Source: Bin55 sp964572845
GTDB lineage: Bacteria > Pseudomonadota > Gammaproteobacteria > Pseudomonadales > Azotimanducaceae
DNA: 64,000 bases
Reading direction: 5' to 3'
Assembly (NCBI GenBank): GCA_964572845.1
Contig: CAZNFX010000008.1
Location: forward strand, 124,001 to 188,000
In this document: positions 27,264 to 35,409 of the stretch, piece after piece
Layout of the letters: the number at the start of each line of letters is the position of its first letter
How positions within the stretch are numbered: the first letter of the stretch is position 1
Translations under genes and position numbers: made by a program
The notes under the pieces: model-generated
Seen by the model: only the letters and a program-made list of their open reading frames with translations
Databases searched by the model: none
Told to the model about the DNA's origin: nothing

Positions 27264-28271
27264 CTAGTGGGCTGGGTTGATATCTGCCAAATTCACACAG
27301 TTCTCCAAGCGCCCGTCGCGCAAGAACCGAGCTGCTGTCCGAGCAGCGAACGCTCGAATGTCACGGATGCTTTCGGGTGTAAAGAATGCTGAATGAGGCG
27401 TGATTACAAGTCTGTGCTTCATACCTTCCTCATCATTCAGCCAAGCCCTGATCAAAGGTCGTTCCACGTTTGCAGGCTCTTCCGGCAAGACGTCCAATCC
27501 TGCAGCCAGGACAGTACCTTTCTTCATTGCATCGTAAAGGGCATCTATATCCACGATGGGTCCGCGAGCGGTATTGATGACGATGCAACCTCGCTTTGCG
27601 ACGGCGAAGATCTCCTGATCCAGCAAATTGTGGGTTTCTCCATTCAGCGGAGCGTGCACGCTAATTACGTCGGATTCGCCAACAAGCTCCTTCAGGGAAT
27701 CTGCACGACGAATTCCCAATGCGAGTTCCACTCCGCTTGGCTGGTATGGGTCGAAAAACGAGACATCCATGTCGAAGGCTTTCGCTCTGCGGGCGGTTGC
27801 GGTGCCAATCCGCCCCAGCCCAACCAATCCAAACGTGCAATCCGACATCCTTCTGCCAAATGGATTCAAAGCGGGACGCCAATTGGCACGAGGATCTGCT
27901 CGCAGCGACTCGTCGTGAAACGCGATACTCTTCGTCAAGGTCATCATGAGGGCTATAGCGTGATCGGCCACCTCCCGGGTCCCGTAGTCTGGTACATTGC
28001 ACACCGGAATCCCTCGTGAAGACCAGGAATCCAGATCTACATCGTCATACCCAACCGCAGTCTTCACAAAGATCTTGCAACGTTTGAGCTTCTGCATGCA
28101 TTCCGGGGGAGGCTGAGAGCCCACGATTCCATCGCAGCCGGCCCATTGTTCTGCGGTGACGTTTCTCATGCCGCCACCGAAGATTGGAGTTATCCCTTTT
28201 CCAATGGCTTCAATTTCCACCGAGTTGTCCCTGTCAACTCGATGATGGGGCCACAGAATATTGATGCTCAT
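27264..28271 (-). CDS. CtBP-like D-isomer-specific 2-hydroxyacid dehydrogenase
   Basis: The 335-residue protein has the complete fold of D-2-hydroxyacid dehydrogenases: NAD-binding GLVGLGRIGTATARRAKAF (about residues 148-166), the catalytic Arg in INTARGPIVDIDAL, Glu in LDVLPEEPANVE, and His in VITPHSAFFTPES. The N-terminal IGSQPPPECMQKLKRCKIFVKTAVGYDDVDLDSW and the LNGETHNLLDQ block resemble the C-terminal-binding-protein-like subgroup. It reduces a 2-oxo acid or oxidises the D-2-hydroxy acid with NAD(H) in the cytoplasm. It lies upstream of the TonB receptor gene on the same strand with 128 bases between. A short stem AGGAAG-TTTTT-CTTCCT spans its stop codon. Confidence 0.88.
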   Translation of the reverse strand: MSINILWPHHRVDRDNSVEIEAIGKGITPIFGGGMRNVTAEQWAGCDGIVGSQPPPECMQKLKRCKIFVKTAVGYDDVDLDSWSSRGIPVCNVPDYGTREVADHAIALMMTLTKSIAFHDESLRADPRANWRPALNPFGRRMSDCTFGLVGLGRIGTATARRAKAFDMDVSFFDPYQPSGVELALGIRRADSLKELVGESDVISVHAPLNGETHNLLDQEIFAVAKRGCIVINTARGPIVDIDALYDAMKKGTVLAAGLDVLPEEPANVERPLIRAWLNDEEGMKHRLVITPHSAFFTPESIRDIRAFAARTAARFLRDGRLENCVNLADINPAH

Positions 28272-28301
28272 AGTTCCAAATCAATTCGCTAGGACATCCA
28301 A

Positions 28302-29756
28302 CTAAAAGCCCGATGCCTGGAGCAATGCTTGCACTAGGTCGACTAGAGGAGTGGGATACACCCCCAAGACTATCGTCGCGACACCCAGAACCGCCACTGC
28401 GCCGATTCCTGTCCACGATGAGCTTGTAGACCTGTCGATTTCCCCTTCGGGCTTGGAAGTCACCGCAAAAATAATTCTCAAGTAGTAGTAAATGCCAATA
28501 GCACTGCCCAACACCAATAGACCCACTAACGTCCACATCTTGCCCTCGACGCCAGCAGCGAACAGGTAGAACTTGGCGATGAATCCCATGGTGAGAGGAA
28601 TTCCAGCCAACGAAAGAGCTGCTGCAATTAGCGTTGCAGCAAGGATGGGTCGACGCCAAAGAAGGCCAGTTATATCGTCAATTGTCGCCAGCTCGCGCTC
28701 CGAGTCGAAGGAAAGCACTGAGATCACGCCAAACGCAGCAAGTGTCATGACAAAGTAGCCGGCAAGGTACACAATCGCCGTCTCGAATCCTACTGCGGGC
28801 TGAGACGCAACTAAGAACAGCGCTATGACTAGGTAGCCCATGTGCGCGATCGAGGAGTATGCAAGTAGTCTCTTCAAATTCTTTTGCTGTAGTGCAAGAA
28901 TGTTGCCAACAATCATGGATACCGAAGCAATGAGAAACACGACGTAGGTAATTGCCTCCGATGTAAACACGTCGCTATCCATGACATATCTCATGACAAC
29001 GACGAAAACCGCTCCTTTGGACACAGTGGCAACAAATCCCGTAACAATTGCAGGAGCTCCCTGATACACATCGGGAGTCCAAATGTGAAATGGAACGAGT
29101 GAGAGTTTGAAGGCGATGCCGCTCCAGAAAAAAGCATGTCCGATTAAGTAAAAGGTGTCGCCTTCAACGCTCCCAGTGACCGGGCCAACACTCGCAAACT
29201 CCATTGACCCGCTAGCTGCGTAAATCAGCGCCATACCGAAAAGAATCGTTGTAGATCCCACTCCAGAGAGGATCATGTATTTCAATCCAGCTTCCAAAGG
29301 TCCTCGCGCCTTTTCTGGATACGCGACCATTGCGTAGAGAGAAATCGACAAAATCTCCAATCCCAGGATCAGCGATGCAAAGTGCGTAGCTGCTGGCAGC
29401 ACCATGCCGCCGAATGTCGCTGCAAGCAAGAGCAAATAGAACTCCTCCTTGAAGCGAATACGTTCTTGTACGTATTGGTAGGAAATCACCACTGTGAAGA
29501 TTGCGGCAAGCACAAACATTACATTGAAGACATACGACACCCCATCAACATGAAACAACATGGTTAATGCTGTACCCTCGCCCAACGCTTCATAGCCTGG
29601 GAGGTGGCAGACTAGAGTGGCGAGCAAAGTCAATAGTGTTAGCGACCAGGCTACGAAGTGCGTACGGCGAATGGCCACTCCAATCATCACGACAAGTAAA
29701 CCACTTGCAAGTACGATGTAGGGCAGACCTGCAAGCATTGCACCTTGCATAGTCAT
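28302..29756 (-). CDS. nuoN: NADH-quinone oxidoreductase subunit N
   Basis: A 484-residue antiporter-like membrane subunit of complex I, with about 14 hydrophobic helices. Family motifs include LGLEILSISLYAMVAYPEKARGPLEAGLKYMILSG, with the Glu and Lys of the proton path, and LSLVPFHIWTPDVYQGAPAIVTGF and LLAYSSIAHMGYL. The start is taken as ATG 29756 (MTMQGAML), which overlaps the nuoM stop by four bases (ATGA); the frame is open further upstream inside nuoM. It is the last gene of the operon. Confidence 0.95.
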   Translation of the reverse strand: MTMQGAMLAGLPYIVLASGLLVVMIGVAIRRTHFVAWSLTLLTLLATLVCHLPGYEALGEGTALTMLFHVDGVSYVFNVMFVLAAIFTVVISYQYVQERIRFKEEFYLLLLAATFGGMVLPAATHFASLILGLEILSISLYAMVAYPEKARGPLEAGLKYMILSGVGSTTILFGMALIYAASGSMEFASVGPVTGSVEGDTFYLIGHAFFWSGIAFKLSLVPFHIWTPDVYQGAPAIVTGFVATVSKGAVFVVVMRYVMDSDVFTSEAITYVVFLIASVSMIVGNILALQQKNLKRLLAYSSIAHMGYLVIALFLVASQPAVGFETAIVYLAGYFVMTLAAFGVISVLSFDSERELATIDDITGLLWRRPILAATLIAAALSLAGIPLTMGFIAKFYLFAAGVEGKMWTLVGLLVLGSAIGIYYYLRIIFAVTSKPEGEIDRSTSSSWTGIGAVAVLGVATIVLGVYPTPLVDLVQALLQASGF

Positions 29757-31213
29757 GGAGCAACCCCCAGTATTGGAAGAAGCGCATCGGTCATGGACAG
29801 CACGTGCTGGGGATAGATTCCCAGCCACACCAAAGCGACCATTAGGACAATCATGACGCTCATCTCACGGAACGCGAAATCGCGCATTTCGGGCACATCA
29901 GGATTGGGAGTGCCCTGAAACGATCGCTGCATGAGCGACAGTCCATACACGGCTGCAACGACAATGCCTAGCGCTGCACACACGGTAAGGAATACATTCT
30001 TTTGAAATGCACCTAGCAATACCAAGAACTCACCAATGAAATTTCCAAGTCCAGGCATTCCGACGGACGCAATCACGAAGAACATTGTGATGGCTCCCAT
30101 GCGAGGCGCTCTTACCCAAAGCCCTCCCATTTTGGACATTTCTCTAGTGTGCAGTCGTTCTTGCAACGCACCTGCCATCATGAAGAGTGCGGCAGTAGAG
30201 AAGCCGTGGGCGATCATCGTCACTATCGCACCTTGCATCCCAAGCTCGTTGAATGAATAAACTCCAACCAACACGAAGCCCATGTGTGCGATTGAGCTGT
30301 AGGCTACGAGGCGTTTGAAGTCTGATTGGCTGTAGGCCATGAAGCCGCCGTAGAGTATGCTCGCTACGCCAAGTGCCATGCCGTAGATCCAGAAGTCCCG
30401 CGAAGCTTCCGGAAACAACGTCACGACAAATCTGATGATCCCGTATGCACCTGTCTTCAGCATGATTCCCGCCAAAATCACGGATCCCGCAGTGGGAGCT
30501 TGAGTGTGTGCGTCGGGCAACCATGTGTGGAGCGGAACGCTGGGAAGCTTTGTAATGAACGCCACGAAGAACCCCAACATTAGCAATCGAGCTACGGGAC
30601 CGTCGAGTTCAGCGCCCAGCAAGGTGTTGTAGTCGAAACTCAGCACTCCATGGGTGCTGTAGTGGATCCAGACCAAGGCGACAATTGCCACCAGCATCAA
30701 CAGTCCGCTGATCTGCGTGAACAGGAAGAATTTCATGGACGCATAGGATCTGTCTTCGTGCCCCCAGATGGCAATCAGGAAGTACATTGGAATCAGCATG
30801 ACTTCCCAGAAGAAGAAAAATAGGAAGAGGTCGAATGCCGAAAACACACCAACGACCCCGGCCATCACCCAAAGGATGTTGAACTGAAAGAAACCACGTC
30901 GAGTGCTGGTTTCCGTCCACGAAGAAACTACAGCGACTGCGCCCAGCAGCATGGTCAGTCCAATCAGCATCAGAGAGAGTCCATCGACCTTCAAGATGAC
31001 GCTGATGCCAAATCTAGGAATCCAGGGGTAGGACTGTTCCGCATACAGTCCGCCTTCATGTGGTCCACTAAGCCATGCAAACACCACCCACAAGGTTGCC
31101 AACACGAAGGTTGTCAGCGCCACCCAATTCGGCAGGTTGGGACGTATGCGTTCAGATGCCCATGCCACCACGCCAGCGGCCATCAGCAATGAAATGAGAA
31201 GCAATGCGTTCAC
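29753..31213 (-). CDS. nuoM: NADH-quinone oxidoreductase subunit M
   Basis: A 486-residue proton-pumping membrane subunit of complex I. It shows FFFWEVMLIPMYFLIAIWGHEDRSYASMKFFLFTQ with the conserved Glu and Lys of the antiporter-like subunits, KLPSVPLHTWLPDAHTQAPTAGSVILAGIMLKTGAYG, and LVAYSSIAHMGFV. The preferred start is GTG 31213, one base after the nuoL stop; starts further upstream would add a non-hydrophobic stretch inside nuoL. Confidence 0.95.
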   Translation of the reverse strand: MNALLLISLLMAAGVVAWASERIRPNLPNWVALTTFVLATLWVVFAWLSGPHEGGLYAEQSYPWIPRFGISVILKVDGLSLMLIGLTMLLGAVAVVSSWTETSTRRGFFQFNILWVMAGVVGVFSAFDLFLFFFFWEVMLIPMYFLIAIWGHEDRSYASMKFFLFTQISGLLMLVAIVALVWIHYSTHGVLSFDYNTLLGAELDGPVARLLMLGFFVAFITKLPSVPLHTWLPDAHTQAPTAGSVILAGIMLKTGAYGIIRFVVTLFPEASRDFWIYGMALGVASILYGGFMAYSQSDFKRLVAYSSIAHMGFVLVGVYSFNELGMQGAIVTMIAHGFSTAALFMMAGALQERLHTREMSKMGGLWVRAPRMGAITMFFVIASVGMPGLGNFIGEFLVLLGAFQKNVFLTVCAALGIVVAAVYGLSLMQRSFQGTPNPDVPEMRDFAFREMSVMIVLMVALVWLGIYPQHVLSMTDALLPILGVAP

Positions 31214-31214
31214 G

Positions 31215-33059
31215 TCAAACCAACGCCACGAACACAATCGCTAGGAGGAGCCCACCAAACATAGTCAGCGCATACCACCGCAAGCGCCCGTTCTGTGAAA
31301 TGCTGAACAGGTTGTTCAATATTCGCGCAACCAAGGCGGTGAATCGAAATATCAAGTCGACGAAATCGCCTTTGTTCAATCGGGCAAGCCACCGGAAGGG
31401 ATTCACGACCAACGTGTCGTAAATGCGATCAAACCCCCACCCTGCGAACCAAAATCTTCCTACTACTTTGCCCACTCCCGACTCCGCAACTTTTCGCCGG
31501 TCAAGCACATTGGCGTAAAAGATCAAGATTCCAGCGGCTAGCCCCAAGAGCGGAATGCCCATGGTCGCAATTGCGATTGGGCTGTCCAAATGCAATCCGA
31601 AATGAACGCCGTGGTCGTGGAATAGCGAATCAAGCACGGTAAACCCAAACCAGCCTCCGCCCAAAGACAGAGCACCAAGCACGAGCAACGGCAGCCACAT
31701 GTTGGCTCTGCTAGGATCGTGGGGTTCCATCTTGGTTTCACCGAAGAACGTGAGAACCATCATGCGCGTCGTGTAAAGCGACGTCATGAAGGCAGCCGCA
31801 ATAGCACCGCCCCAGAACAGCATGCCTAGCTCTGGCGAGTCTGCAGCTGTGAGAAGAATTGCGTCCTTGCTGACAAAACCGGATGTGAACGGCAAAGCAG
31901 CCAAGGCTATCGATCCCACGACCATCGACCAGAACGGAACGGGTAGCTTGCGCCACAAGCCGCCCATCTTGTACATGTCCTGCTCATGGTGCAAAGACAG
32001 AATCACAGAACCGCTTGCAAGGAACAACAAAGCCTTGAAGAAGGCATGCGTCATTAAGTGAAAAATCGCTGCGGACCAAGCGCCCACACCCAAGGCCAAG
32101 AACATGTAGCCGATCTGGCTCATGGTGGAGAATGCAAGCACGCGCTTTATGTCGGATTGAACTAGTGCCGTAAAAGATGCAATGAAAAGAGTTACTAGAC
32201 CGACAATCGCGACGCACAGCATCGCAAAATCCGAGAGTAGATAAATTCCTTGCATGCGTGCGATTAGGTAGACGCCTGCTGTAACCATGGTTGCTGCGTG
32301 AATCAGAGCCGATACCGGAGTGGGTCCAGCCATCGCGTCGGGCAGCCATGTTTGCAGAGGAACTTGGGCAGACTTCCCGACTGCGCCGCCGAGAAGTAGC
32401 AGGGCTATCGCCGTGTTCATCATCGAACCGTCAGGCCAGATGGTTCGGGCCGCATCGAGAGATTCTTGGATTCCAAGAGTGCCCACTTCCCTGAACAGAA
32501 GAAGCAGTCCCAGTATTAGTGCAGTGTCGCCAATTCGTGTAACGACAAAGGCTTTGCGGGCTGCATAGCCATTGGCTGGATCCTTGTGGAAGAATCCGAT
32601 GAGCAGGTAGCTGCACAAGCCAACACCTTCCCACCCCAAGAACAGAAGCAGCAGACTGTCGCCCAGCACCAACAGCAACATGGCGAAGACGAACAGGTTC
32701 ATGTACGCGAAGAATCTGCTGTAGCCTTCCTCTTCCCACATGTAACCCGTTGCGTAGAGGTGTATAAGAAAGCCTACGCCGGTTATGACCCCGACCATCA
32801 CGAGAGCCAGACGGTCCATGTAGAGTGTTACGCCGACATCGAACTCGGCAACCGCCATCCATGTCCAAAGCACCTGGGATTGAGCGTCTGTGCCGCTCGA
32901 CAGGAACTCCCACCCGACCATGGCTGCCAGAACGGCGGATAGACCAACGCTCCCCGCCCCAATGCAGGCCACTGCGACTTTAGGAAGTTTGCCCTCGGTT
33001 ACAAAGAGGATCAAAAATCCCGCAAGGGGAAGTGCTGGAACTAACCACAGCATATCCAT
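31215..33059 (-). CDS. nuoL: NADH-quinone oxidoreductase subunit L
   Basis: The largest membrane subunit of complex I (614 residues), responsible for a proton pathway and for the long lateral helix along the membrane arm. Motifs include FLGWEGVGLCSYLLIGFF with the key Glu, SAQVPLQTWLPDAMAGPTPVSALIHAATMVTAGVYLIAR, LAFSTMSQIGYMFLALG and MTHAFFKALLFLASGSVI. Length is normal. Its ATG abuts the nuoK stop (both include base 33059). Confidence 0.96.
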   Translation of the reverse strand: MDMLWLVPALPLAGFLILFVTEGKLPKVAVACIGAGSVGLSAVLAAMVGWEFLSSGTDAQSQVLWTWMAVAEFDVGVTLYMDRLALVMVGVITGVGFLIHLYATGYMWEEEGYSRFFAYMNLFVFAMLLLVLGDSLLLLFLGWEGVGLCSYLLIGFFHKDPANGYAARKAFVVTRIGDTALILGLLLLFREVGTLGIQESLDAARTIWPDGSMMNTAIALLLLGGAVGKSAQVPLQTWLPDAMAGPTPVSALIHAATMVTAGVYLIARMQGIYLLSDFAMLCVAIVGLVTLFIASFTALVQSDIKRVLAFSTMSQIGYMFLALGVGAWSAAIFHLMTHAFFKALLFLASGSVILSLHHEQDMYKMGGLWRKLPVPFWSMVVGSIALAALPFTSGFVSKDAILLTAADSPELGMLFWGGAIAAAFMTSLYTTRMMVLTFFGETKMEPHDPSRANMWLPLLVLGALSLGGGWFGFTVLDSLFHDHGVHFGLHLDSPIAIATMGIPLLGLAAGILIFYANVLDRRKVAESGVGKVVGRFWFAGWGFDRIYDTLVVNPFRWLARLNKGDFVDLIFRFTALVARILNNLFSISQNGRLRWYALTMFGGLLLAIVFVALV

Positions 33060-33379
33060 CAGCCGGTCATCTCGCTAGCGGCATCAATGTCAAGAGTCTT
33101 GAATCGACGAGAAAGCTGTACAACCAGACCCAGCGCCACGGCAACCTCGGCTGCCGCGAGTGCAAGAATGAACATGAACATCACTTGCCCATCCGCTTCT
33201 TGCCAATATGCCCCCGCTGCAACAAACGCAAGGGCACAAGCATTCATCATAAGTTCCAGAGACAGCAGGATGAATATGACATTGCGTCTGATCAATATGC
33301 CAACGACACCGATCAGGAACAGCGTAATGGCTAGGTAAAGGACGTGTTCCAGTGGTATGCCGAGCGGACCTTCCATCAT
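33059..33379 (-). CDS. nuoK: NADH-quinone oxidoreductase subunit K
   Basis: A 106-residue membrane subunit with three helices. The conserved carboxylates are in ILLSLELMMNACALAFVA (Glu in helix 2) and ALAAAEVAVALGLVVQL (Glu in helix 3). These form part of the central charged axis of complex I. The start codon overlaps the nuoJ stop by four bases. Confidence 0.95.
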   Translation of the reverse strand: MMEGPLGIPLEHVLYLAITLFLIGVVGILIRRNVIFILLSLELMMNACALAFVAAGAYWQEADGQVMFMFILALAAAEVAVALGLVVQLSRRFKTLDIDAASEMTG

Positions 33380-33891
33380 TTCTCCCGACGTTCCTCGATG
33401 TAGCGTCGTCCTAGGTGAAAGGCTCCCACCAAGGCGGCCAACAACAACATAGCGGCCAACTCCACGCCAAGGATGTAGGGTCCGAGAAGCGATCGACCCA
33501 CTTCTTTGGGTCCCACCATCGTTCCCTTTATGACTGCCTCATGCTCCGTTCCGCTCAGTGCGATGCCAAGCACGACAAAAAGTCCACCAGCCATGATTGC
33601 AGGTATCACCCAGATTCCAGGAAGCAGCCATTGGCGCTCCCGTTCGACGGAGCGTCGCCCAAGATTGAGCATCATCACAACGAAGAGAAACAGAACCACA
33701 ATAGCGCCGGCATAAATAACTATTTCCAATGCCGCTGCGAAGGGAGCACCCAGCAAGAAGAAAATCACTGCAATGGAAAGCAGTGTTATCACTAAGTAAA
33801 TCAACGCATGAGATGCATTCATGCGCGTAATCGCTGCAAAGGCCGACAGAATCGCGATTCCTCCAGCAATCCAGAACAGCCAGTAACCCAT
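33376..33891 (-). CDS. nuoJ: NADH-quinone oxidoreductase subunit J
   Basis: A 171-residue five-helix membrane subunit. The family segment NASHALIYLVITLLSIAVIFFLLGAPFAAALEIVIYAGAIVVLFLFVVMMLNL, with its pi-bulge helix region, is clear. ATG 33891 (MGYWLFW) has GGGGA eight bases upstream and is preferred over the TTG five codons earlier. Confidence 0.94.
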   Translation of the reverse strand: MGYWLFWIAGGIAILSAFAAITRMNASHALIYLVITLLSIAVIFFLLGAPFAAALEIVIYAGAIVVLFLFVVMMLNLGRRSVERERQWLLPGIWVIPAIMAGGLFVVLGIALSGTEHEAVIKGTMVGPKEVGRSLLGPYILGVELAAMLLLAALVGAFHLGRRYIEERREK

Positions 33892-33912
33892 TAGATCTGT
33901 CCCCAAACTTGC

Positions 33913-34431
33913 CTAGGGAAGAAGACTTCTGACATCGGTTGGTTCGTCTTCATTCTGTGCCGCCCCCTTGTCCTTGCCCTCGATGGTCTTGCCAGCTACG
34001 TGCCAGAAGCTGTAGCCCGGGTACTTTCCTGTGCCGCTGATGAGCAGATGCTCCTTCTCGTAGACCATGTTGTCACGGTTGAACTCGCACAGTTCGAAGT
34101 CGGGAGTTAGCTGGATCGCGTATGTCGGACAGGCTTCTTCGCACATTCCACACATGATGCAGCGCGAGAAGTTTATCCGGAAGAACTCCGGGTACCACCT
34201 ACCGTCTTCTTCCTTTTCCGTCTTCTGCAGTGCAATGCAATCTACTGGACAGGCCACAGCACACAAATTGCAGGCAACGCATCTTTCCTCCCCATCCGGG
34301 TCTCGAGTCAACACGATGCGACCTCTGTAGCGCGGGGCTTGGTAGGGCATCTCTTCGGGATACTTGACTGTTTCATTGCGCTTGAACAGGTGCGAAACTA
34401 CAGTCCAAAGGGTCTTGATCTGACTAAGCAT
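33913..34431 (-). CDS. nuoI: NADH-quinone oxidoreductase subunit I
   Basis: A 172-residue ferredoxin-like subunit carrying clusters N6a and N6b. Ligands are C51, C54, C57 and C61 (CVACNLCAVAC) and C91, C94, C97 and C101 (CIMCGMCEEAC). The N-terminus is the amphipathic anchor that lies on the membrane. The C-terminal tail after residue 145 is charged (KGAAQNEDEPTDV) and less conserved. Confidence 0.96.
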   Translation of the reverse strand: MLSQIKTLWTVVSHLFKRNETVKYPEEMPYQAPRYRGRIVLTRDPDGEERCVACNLCAVACPVDCIALQKTEKEEDGRWYPEFFRINFSRCIMCGMCEEACPTYAIQLTPDFELCEFNRDNMVYEKEHLLISGTGKYPGYSFWHVAGKTIEGKDKGAAQNEDEPTDVRSLLP

Positions 34432-34440
34432 GCGAACTCC

Positions 34441-35409
34441 CTACGAAGCCACCCAAAGAATCACGGCTCCGCTAACCAGAATGTTGAGCAACGATAGCGG
34501 CAGAAGAATCTTCCATCCCAATGACATGAGCTGGTCGTAGCGCGGACGCGGAATTGCGGCTCTAAGCAGGATGAAGAAGTTAATTACCAGAACAACCTTG
34601 ATCCCGAACCAGACAATGCCTGGCAAGAATCCAGGGCCAAGCCATCCGCCGAAGAACAGCACTACGATTAGGCAGGAAATCAAGATCAATGCCAAGTATT
34701 CCCCCGCCATGATCAAGCCAAACTTCATGCCCGAGTACTCGGTATGAAATCCTGCTGTAAGTTCGTGTTCTGCTTCGGGCAGATCAAAAGGCAAACGGTG
34801 AGTCTCGGCAAGTCCAGCAAAAATGAAAATAAACAATCCGACACATTGCGGGATGCAAAACCAAATCTTCTCCTGTGCTTCTACGACATCCTTCAAGCTG
34901 AACGAACCGGCGAGCATTACAACACCCAACAGGGACAGCCCCATGAATACTTCGTAGGTAACCATCTGCGCGGCCGAACGCAATCCGCCAAGGAGCGCAT
35001 ACTTGTTGTTGCTTGCTAAACCGGCAAGCAGGACGCCGTAGACGGCAAGCGAGGACATTGCCAGAAACCACAGCAACGCGATGTTTGTATCGGCAATGAT
35101 CAAATGCGCATCGAGCGGCACGACCACAAACGACATCAGCATGGCGCCTGCAACTACGATCGGCGCAAGAATGAACAAGACCCGATCGCCAAACGGAGGC
35201 ACCCAATCATCCTTGGTAAGTAGCTTGATTCCGTCGGCAACTGCTTGCAATATGCCAAACCAACCCACTCTATTGGGTCCTAGGCGATCTTGAAACCAGC
35301 CAAGAACCCTTCGTTCCCACCAAACGAGGAATAGTGCGGCGACTAGCGCTCCCACGCTTACGGGAAGAATCAAGAGATAGGACCAATCGATGCCAAACAA
35401 AGCGCTCAA
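34441..35409 (-). CDS. nuoH: NADH-quinone oxidoreductase subunit H
   Basis: A 322-residue eight-helix subunit that forms the quinone entrance of complex I. It has WWERRVLGWFQDRLGPNRVGWFGILQAVADGIKLLTKDD with the E-R-R and quinone-channel residues, RLPFDLPEAEHELTAGFHTEYSGMKFG, and a C-terminal RAAIPRPRYDQLMSLGWKILLPL. It overlaps nuoG by four bases. Confidence 0.96.
   Translation of the reverse strand: MSALFGIDWSYLLILPVSVGALVAALFLVWWERRVLGWFQDRLGPNRVGWFGILQAVADGIKLLTKDDWVPPFGDRVLFILAPIVVAGAMLMSFVVVPLDAHLIIADTNIALLWFLAMSSLAVYGVLLAGLASNNKYALLGGLRSAAQMVTYEVFMGLSLLGVVMLAGSFSLKDVVEAQEKIWFCIPQCVGLFIFIFAGLAETHRLPFDLPEAEHELTAGFHTEYSGMKFGLIMAGEYLALILISCLIVVLFFGGWLGPGFLPGIVWFGIKVVLVINFFILLRAAIPRPRYDQLMSLGWKILLPLSLLNILVSGAVILWVAS

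Noticed and set aside
27249..27265. AGGAAG-TTTTT-CTTCCT stem as an intrinsic terminator
   Set aside because: On the transcribed strand the T-run is in the loop (as A), not after the stem, so it does not fit an intrinsic terminator.
29797..29806. AGCACGTGCT palindrome as a second parS site
   Set aside because: It lies in nuoM coding sequence and lacks the GTT/AAC arms needed for ParB binding.
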